Below, one piece after another: positions 17,390 to 25,926 of a stretch of 64,000 nt of DNA. The notes under the pieces are model-generated. The model was not told the origin of the DNA. It was given only the letters and a program-made list of their open reading frames with translations, and did no database searches. This DNA is from C-114 sp963719285 (lineage in GTDB: Bacteria > Chloroflexota > Limnocylindria > Limnocylindrales > CSP1-4): positions 310,001-374,000 of the forward strand of contig CAVRBO010000003.1 in NCBI GenBank assembly GCA_963719285.1, read 5' to 3'. Made by a program: the position numbers and the translations under genes. Position 1 is the first letter of the stretch, and each line of letters starts with the position of its first letter.

Positions 17390-18820
17390 TTAGCCCGCCT
17401 TGGAAGCCGTCGAGAGGGGACTCGATTCGGAGGCCGACATCCCCGCCGCGGTGACGGGAATGGCGGACGCGGTGCCGCCGGCGCTCGCCTGGGCCATTCG
17501 TGCCCCTTCCCCCGAGAGGAGCGGGATGACCCGACGAGTCGTCTCGCCACCCGGATCCGGCACGCCTTCGGCCCACGGCGTCTTCGAGAAGGCGTCCACC
17601 ACGATCGGGTCGAACTGGATGCCGGCGAACTTGCGCAGCTCGGACATCGCCTGTTCGTTCGTGAGCGGCGTCTTCCGGTACGGTCGGGACGCGGTCATGG
17701 CCTCGAAGGCGTCGGCGACATGGAGGATGCGCGCCAGCCTCGGGATCTCATCGCCGAGGAGCCGGTCCGGATAGCCCGAGCCGTTGTACCACTCGTGGTG
17801 GTGGCGGATGATCGGCAGCTCGGGCGCCAGACGTCGAACGGGCGAGACGATATCGGCCCCCAGGACGGGGTGTGCGTTCATCAGGGCGCGCTCGTCGCGA
17901 GTGAGCTTGTCCTGTTTGAGCAGGACCTCATCCCGCACGCCGATCTTGCCGATGTCGTGGAGCAGGCCGCCCCACTCCAGGGCCTCCATGTCCTTGCCGT
18001 TGCACTTCATGACTCGGCCGATGTCGCTCGCGATCAACATCACCCGGTGGGAGTGGTCCGCGGTGGACGGGTCGCGCTTGTCCACGGCGCCGGCGAGGCT
18101 CTGGATGGTCTGGGTGAACATCTCGCGCATCTCGAGCGAGGCCTGATTCGCGATGCGGGTCATGTACATCGGCACCGCGAACAGCAGCGTCGTCCACCAA
18201 CCGAGCGTCGAGTAGGTCCGCGCCATGAGCCAGGCAAGCGGCGCTAGAGCCGCGAAGTTGCCGCTGGAAACGGGGACGTCCGCAAGGAGAGAGGCACCAA
18301 GACTTCGTCCTGTACGCAAACTCGCGAGCGTCGACGCCAGCAGGAGATTTAGGGAGAAGAGCACAGCCGCACCGACGAGCGTCGCGAAGAAGTCGGTGGC
18401 TGGGTCAGGACTTCCTACGTTGAGAACTCGGGCGACCCAGGCGCCAGCGATGGCGGGTAATGCGATTCCAGCGTGATTGGCGAGCGTGCCATACCACGGA
18501 ATTCGGCCTCGGAGTTCGCGAATCTCGGTCGACCCGACAAGCGCGACCCACGCAGCGGCAGCTGGACCGCCGAGATTCATCGCCACGATTACCGGTGCCA
18601 TTGAGACGGCAACCATCGATCCGCCTGGCAGGACAATCGGCAGGGCCGAGGCCACCAGGGTGATGAGCGTCCAGAACGCAATGCCAAGACCGACATTCAG
18701 GGGCTCGGATCCCCCAAGGCCGATCTCGGGCTTCGGAGAAACAGCGAGACTCGTGGCCACCACCGCAATTGCCGCGGCGGTCACGAGTCCAGCGATATAC
18801 AGCTTCAGGGCCTTAGGCAT
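17390..18820 (-). CDS. Membrane HD-GYP domain phosphohydrolase
   Basis: 476 residues. The first 220 contain about seven membrane segments. The HD-GYP domain follows: HSHRV (256-260), LLHDIGKIG (HD at 288-289), NAHPVLGADI, IIRHHHEWYNGSGYPDRL (GYP at 349-351) and ILHVADAFEAMTASRPYR. HD-GYP proteins hydrolyse cyclic-di-GMP or related dinucleotides; the metal ligands and GYP triad are present, so activity is likely. The C-terminal 60 residues are low-complexity. It is first in an operon with the DUF5317-MFS gene and divides the glycan/transport region from the STAND regulator. Confidence 0.85.
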   Translation of the reverse strand: MPKALKLYIAGLVTAAAIAVVATSLAVSPKPEIGLGGSEPLNVGLGIAFWTLITLVASALPIVLPGGSMVAVSMAPVIVAMNLGGPAAAAWVALVGSTEIRELRGRIPWYGTLANHAGIALPAIAGAWVARVLNVGSPDPATDFFATLVGAAVLFSLNLLLASTLASLRTGRSLGASLLADVPVSSGNFAALAPLAWLMARTYSTLGWWTTLLFAVPMYMTRIANQASLEMREMFTQTIQSLAGAVDKRDPSTADHSHRVMLIASDIGRVMKCNGKDMEALEWGGLLHDIGKIGVRDEVLLKQDKLTRDERALMNAHPVLGADIVSPVRRLAPELPIIRHHHEWYNGSGYPDRLLGDEIPRLARILHVADAFEAMTASRPYRKTPLTNEQAMSELRKFAGIQFDPIVVDAFSKTPWAEGVPDPGGETTRRVIPLLSGEGARMAQASAGGTASAIPVTAAGMSASESSPLSTASKAG

Positions 18821-18893
18821 TAAGCCCTCGCGCAGGTCGTTACCTCGCGAACTCTAATCCCTCCGAGTTCCGTCGAGTACCACGACCTACGTA

Positions 18894-19031
18894 CTAGAAG
18901 CCGCGAAGTGACGCGCCACCGGCCAACGCCAGTGCGGCCACGGCCCCCAGTGTCGCAAGCAAGCTCACGAGTCGAGATCGCATCTGTCGATCCCAGCCTT
19001 CCGTACGACCTACCAGCCCTTGTTCAAGCAT
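18894..19031 (-). CDS. Possible 45-residue single-pass membrane peptide
   Basis: MLEQGLVGRTEGWDRQ, then MRSRLVSLLATLGAVAALAL, then AGGASLRGF and TAG. A polar, amphipathic start followed by one hydrophobic segment looks like a small membrane protein. An AGGAGG lies 18 nt upstream of the ATG, too far to be its own site; it fits better a 10-codon GTG frame that overlaps this start. The frame is open further upstream, but that part lies on the terminator hairpin. Low confidence: a short hydrophobic frame can arise by chance in GC-rich DNA. Confidence 0.3.
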   Translation of the reverse strand: MLEQGLVGRTEGWDRQMRSRLVSLLATLGAVAALALAGGASLRGF

Positions 19032-19070
19032 TCGAAGTTCACGCCCGATCCTCCTGGCGGCTCTCGTGCC

Positions 19071-19103
19071 TAAACACAAAAACCGACCTGACTTGTGGTC
19101 GGT
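19071..19103 (-). terminator. Intrinsic terminator of the STAND regulator gene
   Basis: On the minus strand ACCGACC and GGTCGGT (19103-19097 and 19088-19082) form a 7-bp stem with an 8-nt loop, followed by TTTTTGTGTTT. It lies about 165 bases downstream of the regulator stop codon. Confidence 0.7.
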
Positions 19104-19268
19104 CGGTTGCACTAATCGCTCCGCCTCACCCTAAGTGCCCATTTCAGGCGAGGCTTCTGCGCGTCCGAACGTTCTTTACTTTGCTTCCTAGTACTTGAGT
19201 ACCAGCAAGTGGGCGGACTATAGGGACGCACGTCCGCACCGGTCAATACGGCACCATACCTATCAGGC

Positions 19269-22200
19269 TCAGCTAGGGGTCTCGGGGCCTTCTCCGTCGG
19301 ACTCGGCAGCGTAGTGCGAAAGCTGCTCCGCCGCGGCCGCGTGGGATCCGGTGATCCGATATACGGAGAGCAGCGCGTGCTCGATCGACGAGGCCTCTGG
19401 GTCAACGTCAAGCGCGCGGCGTGCCAGGCTCGAGGCATGTTCGAACCGACCGGCGGCAGTCTCCGCGCGAATCGCCTGCTCCACAACGTCCAGGTACGCC
19501 GCGTGGAGCGTCTCGCGGTATGGAGATGCCCAATCCTCGTACTCAAAGTCGACCGCGAACCGACCGCAGTAGGCGACGCTCAGTTGGTCCGTCAGGTCTT
19601 GGTCCAAGCTAAGGCGCGCACGTTCCGCCAGGCTGCGGCAGGTGCCACTCTGACTCGTCGCGAGCGCCGCGTCCAGACGCACGACCTCACCGTCATGGTG
19701 CACATAGTTGGCTGACTCGTCCTCACGGTAGGGGTCCTCGAAGACACGCCTTAGGAAGTACACCGTCTGATTCAGGGAGTTGACCGCCACAGCCGGTTCG
19801 AGGTCTGGCCACAGGGCTTCAAGGACTTGGTCGCGTGTGGCCGTAAAACCTGGCTTCGTAAGGAGGAAGCAGACGAGGGACAGGACCTTCCGGCGAATGT
19901 CGGAGCCGTCGATCGACCGACCCCCGAGGTCGATGGTCACATGTCCCATGTCGTGGAAATGTGCTCGCGGTGCAAGCCTTCGTGCCAAGCCGCGTCCCAA
20001 CTGCGTCCGGTAGTGCCGCGGAGCAGCCTTCGCGAAGGTTCGCAGTCGATGAACGTCCTCGGGCTCGCCAATTTCGTCCAGGATTGCCCCAGCGACCAGA
20101 GCGCTCTTGGGCTCCTGACCCGCCAGAACGCGCCGCAGGACAGGTCTCCACCTCAGGGGCCACTCTCGAGCTTGCTCGTGAAGTCGACTCTTCACGGAGT
20201 CGTCCAGATCACCGAGGCGCGTGGCCACATCGTCTGCGCAGATTGTCAAGTAGACCGATCCTGGCGACAGAGCGCTTTCAATGCGCTCGTTCATGTTGCG
20301 GACGTCGCTCGTCGCGACGGCAGAGAGGACTTCGACACAAGCGAGCCAGTGATGTGCCTGTTGCCGAGCGAGCGTCGAATGAGCAAGAGCAAGGGACTCG
20401 GACGGGTCGGCACCGCGGCGTATTGCGACTCGCGCCGACATGAGATGCCATCGCCCAGCGAAGCATGCAATGTTGGTCGGTACGGTCGGATCCACGCGGG
20501 CGAGCAACTTGGAAGCTGCCTCGTAGTCGCTCGCGCGACTCGCTAGGTCAGCTCCGACGAGTTGCATTAGAGGATGCTCAGCGGGTCGGATACTTCGAAG
20601 GAGCGGCTCGCCGAGAAGCCGCTGCGCTGCAACCGGGTCGCCGAACGCGCTCTCAAGATCCGCCGCTTCGAGCAGCGCTAGCGCTTCGTCTGCTCCGCGG
20701 AGATCTCGCGCCTGCGCGAGCGTGGATCGACCCGCCTGCTGATCCCCGAGGAGGAACTGCGCATGTGCGCGCGTAATCAACAGGGTCGATATCTCCGGGC
20801 CGGCGGAGGACGCTGACAGCAACTCAAGAGCGGCGCTCGCATTTGCCGAAGCGCTCGCAGCCCGGCCCTGTTGGAGCTCGTAGTAGGCCAAATTGAGTCG
20901 CGTCACCCCGCAGTAGTGGAGGTGGCCGCGCGCCTCCTGGAGCACCAAAGCACTCTCAAGATCCGCTGACAGCTGCAGAAGATCTCGGTCGATGGTTGCC
21001 CCAGCAAAGTCCGCGGTTGCCTGAGCGATGGCCTTGAGCCCTGGCTCGGGGTCAAGAGCTTCGAGCTCTGCGCCAAGCCTCACGGCCCGCTGGAAGTCTC
21101 CGGATTCGAAGCTGATCGTTGCGAGGTTGGCCAGGGCCAGATGGGAAAGGTCGGTGCCGGTCGAGGACGGGTGGGCGGCGACGGCGGCCTGGGCCCGGTC
21201 GAGGGCCGAAGCGAAGTCGCCGTTGTAGGCGTCGCGGCGGGAGAGGAAGAGGCCGAAGGTCGGGTCAGCTTCGAGTTCGGGATAGCGGCGCACGTACGAC
21301 TCGGCGAGCGCGAAGCCGCCGCTGCCCATGATGTCCTGCATCGAGCCGACGAGGACGCGATGCAGATCCTCGAGGTCACCGGCCGCCTCGTAGTGATGCG
21401 CCGCGAGCTTCCAGTCCGTCCGCTCCCCGTAGCGGGCAACGACCCGATGGAGGTCCGTCACGCCCTGCCCGCCCACTTCGCGGCGGAGGCGGTCATCGAG
21501 GAACTCGCGCACGAGTGGGTGATAGCGCTGGTCGCCCGCGTCGCCGGTCTGCGGCAGGAGCCCGATCCGGGCCGCGGACTCCACGTGGTCGCGCGTCTCG
21601 TCCGCACTGACATCCGCAGCGATCGACGCGGTGTCGACCGAGAGGTTCGAGAGGATGGATGTCCGCATGAGGAACGACTGGAGCGCAGGGTCGAGGTCGC
21701 CAACGACCTCCTCTGCCAGGAAGTCGTGGAGCGTGCCTCGGGCACCGCTGAGCGACGAGACGAACGCCCGCGTCTCGGCGGTGGAGCGTTGGCGAAGCGC
21801 CGAACGGACCAGCTGTAGTGACGCCGCCCAGCCCTCGGTCCGGCGGTCGAGCTCGGCGAGCACGTCGGGTTCGAGCGGCCGGCGGTACGTCTCGCGGAAC
21901 AACCGTTCCGTCTCCGTCGCTTCGAACCGCAGCGCGTCGCGGCCGATCTCGGCCACCTCACCGAGCGCCCGGAGCCGGGCGATCGGCAGGATCGGGACCC
22001 GGCGACTCAGGATCACGACCGAGAGGCGTTCGGGTGCCCGGTTCACGATCTCGCGGACGATGTGCTGGAGCTCCGGTGTGCTCTCGACGACGTGGTAGTC
22101 ATCGAGGATCAGCACAGTTCCCTGATCGCCGATCGCCTGAAGCTCGCGGATGAACGTCGCGAGGATCGTCGCCATGGGCGTCCCGCCGGTGCCCAGCTCG

Positions 22201-22730
22201 CCGAGCAGCGACCACGTCGCCGACCCGAACGACGGGTCCGTCTGGCGGCCGGCCGCGACCAGGTGGTGCAGGACGGTCACCCAGTCGACGTCGGTCTCGT
22301 CCAGGCGATACCAGATCGTGCGGAGGCGCGTCCGGCGCGTGAAGTCGGCCAGGAGGGTCGTCTTGCCGTAGCCGGCCTCCGCGATGACCAGGACGAGCCG
22401 GTGGTGGATCTTCGCATCGAGCCACTCGAGGAGCCGGTCCCGGGCGAGCGTCTCCTCCCGCAGGACCGGGGCCTGCACTTTGGCCGCCTGGATCGGGAAA
22501 GGGTTCACGTCTGGGCTCGTCGTGACGTGCGTTGGCGCCGCGATCGCCGATCGGCCCGGACCGACCGCGGTCGGGGCACGATCCACGGGCCTGGGCTGGC
22601 CGGGGACGCTCACGGACGGGTCGGGCGGCGCGAACGATACGGACCGCGCAGAGCGCGTGTCAACGCGCCCGCTCGCGGGGCGCTCTGGACGTCGGACGGA
22701 GGTTGGCTTGGGCGCGGCCATGGCGGGCAT
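19269..22730 (-). CDS. Large STAND-ATPase transcriptional regulator with C-terminal wHTH-BTAD
   Basis: 1153 residues. After a disordered N-terminus (1-85) comes a MalT-like STAND ATPase: Walker A AEAGYGKTTLL (about 117-127), Walker B TVLILDDYHVV (about 210-220), then VVILSRRVPILPIARLRALG and RTEGWAASLQLV. The middle (about 430-880) is helical, TPR-like. The C-terminus has an OmpR-type winged helix (VTIDLGGRSIDGSDIRRKVL ... LWPDLEPAVAVNSLNQTVYF) and a BTAD-like helical repeat. This order is the reverse of SARP regulators, which begin with wHTH-BTAD. It probably activates transcription when an inducer binds the helical part. It has its own terminator; target unknown. Confidence 0.8.
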   Translation of the reverse strand: MPAMAAPKPTSVRRPERPASGRVDTRSARSVSFAPPDPSVSVPGQPRPVDRAPTAVGPGRSAIAAPTHVTTSPDVNPFPIQAAKVQAPVLREETLARDRLLEWLDAKIHHRLVLVIAEAGYGKTTLLADFTRRTRLRTIWYRLDETDVDWVTVLHHLVAAGRQTDPSFGSATWSLLGELGTGGTPMATILATFIRELQAIGDQGTVLILDDYHVVESTPELQHIVREIVNRAPERLSVVILSRRVPILPIARLRALGEVAEIGRDALRFEATETERLFRETYRRPLEPDVLAELDRRTEGWAASLQLVRSALRQRSTAETRAFVSSLSGARGTLHDFLAEEVVGDLDPALQSFLMRTSILSNLSVDTASIAADVSADETRDHVESAARIGLLPQTGDAGDQRYHPLVREFLDDRLRREVGGQGVTDLHRVVARYGERTDWKLAAHHYEAAGDLEDLHRVLVGSMQDIMGSGGFALAESYVRRYPELEADPTFGLFLSRRDAYNGDFASALDRAQAAVAAHPSSTGTDLSHLALANLATISFESGDFQRAVRLGAELEALDPEPGLKAIAQATADFAGATIDRDLLQLSADLESALVLQEARGHLHYCGVTRLNLAYYELQQGRAASASANASAALELLSASSAGPEISTLLITRAHAQFLLGDQQAGRSTLAQARDLRGADEALALLEAADLESAFGDPVAAQRLLGEPLLRSIRPAEHPLMQLVGADLASRASDYEAASKLLARVDPTVPTNIACFAGRWHLMSARVAIRRGADPSESLALAHSTLARQQAHHWLACVEVLSAVATSDVRNMNERIESALSPGSVYLTICADDVATRLGDLDDSVKSRLHEQAREWPLRWRPVLRRVLAGQEPKSALVAGAILDEIGEPEDVHRLRTFAKAAPRHYRTQLGRGLARRLAPRAHFHDMGHVTIDLGGRSIDGSDIRRKVLSLVCFLLTKPGFTATRDQVLEALWPDLEPAVAVNSLNQTVYFLRRVFEDPYREDESANYVHHDGEVVRLDAALATSQSGTCRSLAERARLSLDQDLTDQLSVAYCGRFAVDFEYEDWASPYRETLHAAYLDVVEQAIRAETAAGRFEHASSLARRALDVDPEASSIEHALLSVYRITGSHAAAAEQLSHYAAESDGEGPETPS

Positions 22731-22796
22731 CTTGACCCGCCGGGCTCACCTGTCGATTAGCTGCGACATCCCTCGCGGCGGCGGTCGCTTCCCTGA

Positions 22797-23000
22797 TCAG
22801 CCCTCGTACTCGAAGCCGATCTTGATCTCGACCCGGTACTCCACGATCTCGTTGTCCTCGACGACGGCGGTCGACTTCACGACCTCCACGGTCTTGATGT
22901 TGCGGACCGTGCGGGACGCCGTCGCGACCGCCTGGCGGGCGGCGTCGCTCCACGAGCGCGGGCTTGTCCCGACCATCTCCCGGATGATGATCACGCCCAT
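22797..23000 (-). CDS. Dodecin-like small protein
   Basis: 67 residues from ATG 23000, chosen because GGAGG sits 8 nt upstream; the GTG at 23015 is less well placed. The sequence (IIIREMVGTSPRSWSDAARQ, then SRTVRNIKTVEVVKS, then EYRVEIKIGFEYEG) is a full-length dodecin fold, which forms a hollow dodecamer. The Trp that stacks on flavin (RNMRWFEV in usual dodecins) is Thr here, and the Gln of YQV is Arg (YRV). Flavin storage is therefore doubtful; it could bind another ligand or a metal, or act only as a scaffold. Confidence 0.85.
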   Translation of the reverse strand: MGVIIIREMVGTSPRSWSDAARQAVATASRTVRNIKTVEVVKSTAVVEDNEIVEYRVEIKIGFEYEG

Positions 23001-23119
23001 CGGGCCGTCCTCCACTGCGGCGCTGACCGCTCGGACCGGCGCCGGATCGGTCCCCCGAGTCCAGTCTAGGCGGCAGCAGAGGTGCGGGCGTCAGACGCGA
23101 CGCCGTGCAGGCGCGGGCG

Positions 23120-23434
23120 TCAGGCGCCGGCCGCCTCCGCCCCGTGGGTCGGCGCGGTCCCGCGGACCTTGTCGAAGCACGAACTGCAATACACCGGGCG
23201 ATCGTTGCGTGGTGCGAACGGCACCGTCGCCTGGCCACCACACTCGCCGCAGATCGCGGTGTGGTACTCGCGTGGGCCGCCGGCGGTCCGGGCTCGCTTC
23301 GCGACGGCGCGACACGACGGACATCGCTGCGGATCGTTGAGCAGTCCTTTGCTCGCGAAGAACGACTGCTCACCCCCGGAGAACGTGAACTGCTCGCTGC
23401 AATCGCGACAGCTCAGAACGCGGTCCTCGAACAC
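23120..23434 (-). CDS. Double zinc-ribbon protein (zf-trcl / CxxC type)
   Basis: 104 residues from GTG 23434 (VFEDRVLSCRDCSEQF). The first zinc ribbon uses CRDC and CPSC around FSGGEQSFFASKGLLNDPQR; the second uses CGEC and CSSC around TVPFAPRNDRPVY. These match two short zinc-binding families often paired in Chloroflexota and Firmicutes proteins of unknown role. The frame is open back to 23554, but the extra N-terminus is basic and uninformative. It lies downstream of dnaB on the same strand with a gap of 214 bases. Function unknown; nucleic-acid binding is plausible. Confidence 0.75.
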   Translation of the reverse strand: MFEDRVLSCRDCSEQFTFSGGEQSFFASKGLLNDPQRCPSCRAVAKRARTAGGPREYHTAICGECGGQATVPFAPRNDRPVYCSSCFDKVRGTAPTHGAEAAGA

Positions 23435-23648
23435 CCTTGCCGAACCTCCACGACTCGGGGCACGCACGAGGCCTGGTCGACCGGTTCCCTCAGACCGGCT
23501 CCCTCCGACCACGCTCGTGAAGACGACTGCGGGCGAGGATAGTCTCGCTGTCAACCGTCTGCCGCTCGATTTTCGCCCTGCGCGGCGTCCCGGGCGTCGA
23601 ATCGCGTTTCCGATCGGCGCTCAGCGGTGCCTGCGGGCACCGCCGGTC

Positions 23649-24998
23649 TCAGCCGGCGTTCGCGTACCGCTCGCCGGCGTAGCTCACGAACCGGGTCTGC
23701 TTCTTCTTGAACCACAGGTCGATCTCGCCGGTCGGCCCGTTGCGATGCTTGGCCAGCTTGAGCTTGATGACCTCGCCCTCGTCGTCGCCCTCCTCGGCCG
23801 GACGGTCCTTCTCGCGCCACAGGAACAGGACGAGGTCGGCATCCTGCTCGATCGCCCCGGACTCCCGGAGGTCCGACAGGCGCGGCTCGCGCGACTCGCG
23901 CATCTCCGGCTGGCGCGACAGCTGCGACAGGGCCACGACCGGCACCGAAAGCTCGCGAGCGAGGGCCTTCAGGCCCCGGCTGATCTCCGAGACCTCCTGG
24001 ACCCGGTTCGCGTCGCGGCTCGTGCTCGTGGCCTGCATCAGCTGCAGGTAGTCGACGATCACAAGATCGAGGCCCGACTCGGCCTGGAGGCGGCGGGCCT
24101 TCGTCCGCAGTTCCATCGTGGAGATGCTCGGCGTATCGTCGATGTAGATCGGCGCTTCCGACAGCGCGTTCATGGCCGGGGCGATCCGGGCGAAGTCGAG
24201 CTCCTCGAGGTAGCCGCTGCGGAGCCGCTGTGAATCGATGTTGGACACGCTCGAGAGGAGGCGGAGCACGAGCTGCTCCTTGCTCATCTCGAGGCTGAAC
24301 ATGCCGACGCTCTTCCCGTCGTGGACCGCGGCGTACTCCGCGATGTTGAGCGCGAAGCTCGTCTTGCCCACGGACGGGCGGGCCGCGACGACGACCAGGT
24401 CGCTCTTCTGGAGGCCTGTCGTGAGCGCGTCCAGGTCGGCGAACCCGGTCCGGACCCCGCTGACCTCGCCCCGATGGGCGTGGAGATAGTCGAGCCGGTC
24501 GTAGGCGTCGTGGAGCAACCGGCTGAGGCGGCTGAACCCGTCCACGACCCGGCGCTGGCTCACCGTGAACAGCTCGCGCTCGGCGCGGTCGATCGCCTCC
24601 TGGATCTCGGCCGGGTCTTCGTAGCCGATCCCCGCGATCCGGCCGGCGGCCGAGATGAGGTTGCGCAGGACCGCCTTGCGCTCGACGATCCGGGCGTACG
24701 GCACGGCGTGGACGGCGGTCGGCGTCTGGTTCGCGAGGCTCGACAGGTACGTCCGCCCGCCGATCGTCTCGAGCTGGCCGGCCCGCTCGAGGGTCTCGCT
24801 GACGGTCACGATGTCGATCGGCTCGCGGCGCTCGTACAGGTCGAGGACGGCGGCGAAGACCGACCCGTTCGCGGGCCGGTAGAAGTCCTCGGCCCGGAGG
24901 AAGTCGGCGACCTCGACGATCGCGTCACGGTCGATGAGGAGCGCGCCCAGGACCGACTGTTCGGCCTCGAGGCTCTGGGGTGGCAGGCGGTCGATCAC
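23649..24998 (-). CDS. dnaB: Replicative DNA helicase DnaB
   Basis: About 449 residues, normal for DnaB. The N-terminal domain begins LPPQSLEAEQSVLGALLID. The RecA-like ATPase has Walker A VVAARPSVGKTSFALNIAEY, Walker B LDLVIVDYLQLM, the H4-type VVALSQLSRQPEMRESREPR and the arginine finger region LAKHRNGPTGEIDLWF. It unwinds the template at the replication fork and loads primase. The GTG at 24998 is preferred because GGAG lies 6 nt upstream; a TTG at 25010 would add four residues. It is not clustered with rplI, which lies 1.4 kb away on the other strand. Confidence 0.95.
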   Translation of the reverse strand: MIDRLPPQSLEAEQSVLGALLIDRDAIVEVADFLRAEDFYRPANGSVFAAVLDLYERREPIDIVTVSETLERAGQLETIGGRTYLSSLANQTPTAVHAVPYARIVERKAVLRNLISAAGRIAGIGYEDPAEIQEAIDRAERELFTVSQRRVVDGFSRLSRLLHDAYDRLDYLHAHRGEVSGVRTGFADLDALTTGLQKSDLVVVAARPSVGKTSFALNIAEYAAVHDGKSVGMFSLEMSKEQLVLRLLSSVSNIDSQRLRSGYLEELDFARIAPAMNALSEAPIYIDDTPSISTMELRTKARRLQAESGLDLVIVDYLQLMQATSTSRDANRVQEVSEISRGLKALARELSVPVVALSQLSRQPEMRESREPRLSDLRESGAIEQDADLVLFLWREKDRPAEEGDDEGEVIKLKLAKHRNGPTGEIDLWFKKKQTRFVSYAGERYANAG

Positions 24999-25151
24999 GC
25001 GGCGCTCCAAGCGGTGGGGACCTGAGCGATGCTACGGCGGCAGCCCACCCGTCCGGTCAACAGGTCCCGCGCGGTCAGCTCGTTTCGTCCACGTATCCGG
25101 CGGGCCTGTCGACGCGATGTGGACGGTTCGGTGGACAACCCGCGGCGGTCT

Positions 25152-25802
25152 CTAGTCGAGGCGGCGGATGACCCCGATCAGCTTGCCCTGGATCCGCACG
25201 TCGTCGTAGATCTGGTCCGGATAGGCCGGGTTGGCGGGCTGGAGGCGAACCTTGTCCTTCTCCTTGAAGAAGCGCTTGAGCGTGACGGCGTTCTCTTCGA
25301 CCTGGGCGACGACGATGTCGCCGTTGCGTGCGGTGGCCTGGGGCCGGATGAGGACGAAGTCGCCATCCGCGATATGTGCGTCGATCATCGAGTCGCCGCG
25401 GACCTTGAGGACGTAGGCGTCCCCGCTCGGGGCGAGCAGATCCGGGACGGCCATCGTCTCCGACACGTCCTGGTACGCCTCGATCGGACCGCCGGCCGCG
25501 ATCTCGCCGATGACCGGCAGCAGGCGCGACTCGCTCGTCCCCGACTGGGGAACGAGTTCGCTCGCGAGGCCCAGCCGCAGCGCGGCCGTGGGGGTCAGCC
25601 GGATCGCCCGGGACTGGGCGGCTCCCCGCTCGAGGTAGCCCTCCCGCTCGAGGATCTGGAGGTGGTGGTGGACGGCCGAGGTGGAGGCGAGGCCGACCGC
25701 GCGCGCGATCTCCCGAACCGACGGCGGAAAGCCGCGGGTCCGCAGCGTCGCCGCGATGAAGTCGAGGATCTTGACTTTGCGCTCAGCGTCGTGCCTGGTC
25801 AC
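25152..25802 (-). CDS. lexA: LexA repressor, SOS master regulator
   Basis: 216 residues from GTG 25802, set by a perfect AAAGGAGG (25815-25808). The winged helix (RHDAERKVKILDFIAATLRT ... GLASTSAVHHHLQILEREGY) is followed by the cleavage site AAGGPIEA (Ala-Gly bond), the nucleophile in VRGDSMIDAHI and the lysine in NAVTLKRFFKE. RecA-stimulated self-cleavage would release its operators. A GAAC-N4-GTTC operator lies between the -35 and -10 boxes of its own promoter, so it is autoregulated. It is divergent from the DUF1232 gene. Confidence 0.95.
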   Translation of the reverse strand: MTRHDAERKVKILDFIAATLRTRGFPPSVREIARAVGLASTSAVHHHLQILEREGYLERGAAQSRAIRLTPTAALRLGLASELVPQSGTSESRLLPVIGEIAAGGPIEAYQDVSETMAVPDLLAPSGDAYVLKVRGDSMIDAHIADGDFVLIRPQATARNGDIVVAQVEENAVTLKRFFKEKDKVRLQPANPAYPDQIYDDVRIQGKLIGVIRRLD

Positions 25803-25821
25803 GGGCGCCTCCTTTGGATGC

Positions 25822-25849
25822 ATCATACAGAACGGGTGTTCGATGTCAA
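25822..25849 (-). promoter_or_regulatory. lexA promoter with embedded LexA operator
   Basis: On the minus strand TTGACA (25849-25844), a 16-nt spacer and TATGAT (25827-25822) make a strong promoter. GAACACCCGTTC (25841-25830), an exact GAAC-N4-GTTC LexA operator, fills the spacer. Transcription would start near 25815, at the Shine-Dalgarno itself, giving a leader of only about 13 nt. Confidence 0.85.
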
Positions 25850-25856
25850 GGCGCCG

Positions 25857-25885
25857 GTGACGAGGCGCGGGCTCCGCGGTACACT
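25857..25885 (+). promoter_or_regulatory. Promoter of the DUF1232-rplI pair
   Basis: GTGACG (25857-25862), a 17-nt spacer and TACACT (25880-25885) point to a start near 25892. The LexA operator of lexA lies 15 nt upstream of this -35 box, so weak co-regulation is possible but not shown. Confidence 0.5.
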
Positions 25886-25926
25886 GCCCACTCCCTGTGA
25901 GCACGATCGAGATGGAGCGACCAGCG

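Larger units (their letters stand above)
18842..19268. other. Intergenic stretch with terminator and one possible small gene
   Basis: This 427-base gap separates the STAND regulator stop from the HD-GYP start, all on the minus strand. It contains an intrinsic terminator at 19071-19103 and a possible 45-residue membrane peptide at 18894-19031. GTACTTGAGTAC near 19191-19202 is close to palindromic but lies in the 3' leader of the regulator. Nothing else is recognisable. Confidence 0.55.

Noticed and set aside
19040..19075. Ten-codon GTG frame with perfect AGGAGG upstream of the small membrane peptide
   Set aside because: The spacing is good but the frame is too short to separate from chance, and its context is the 3' region of another transcript.
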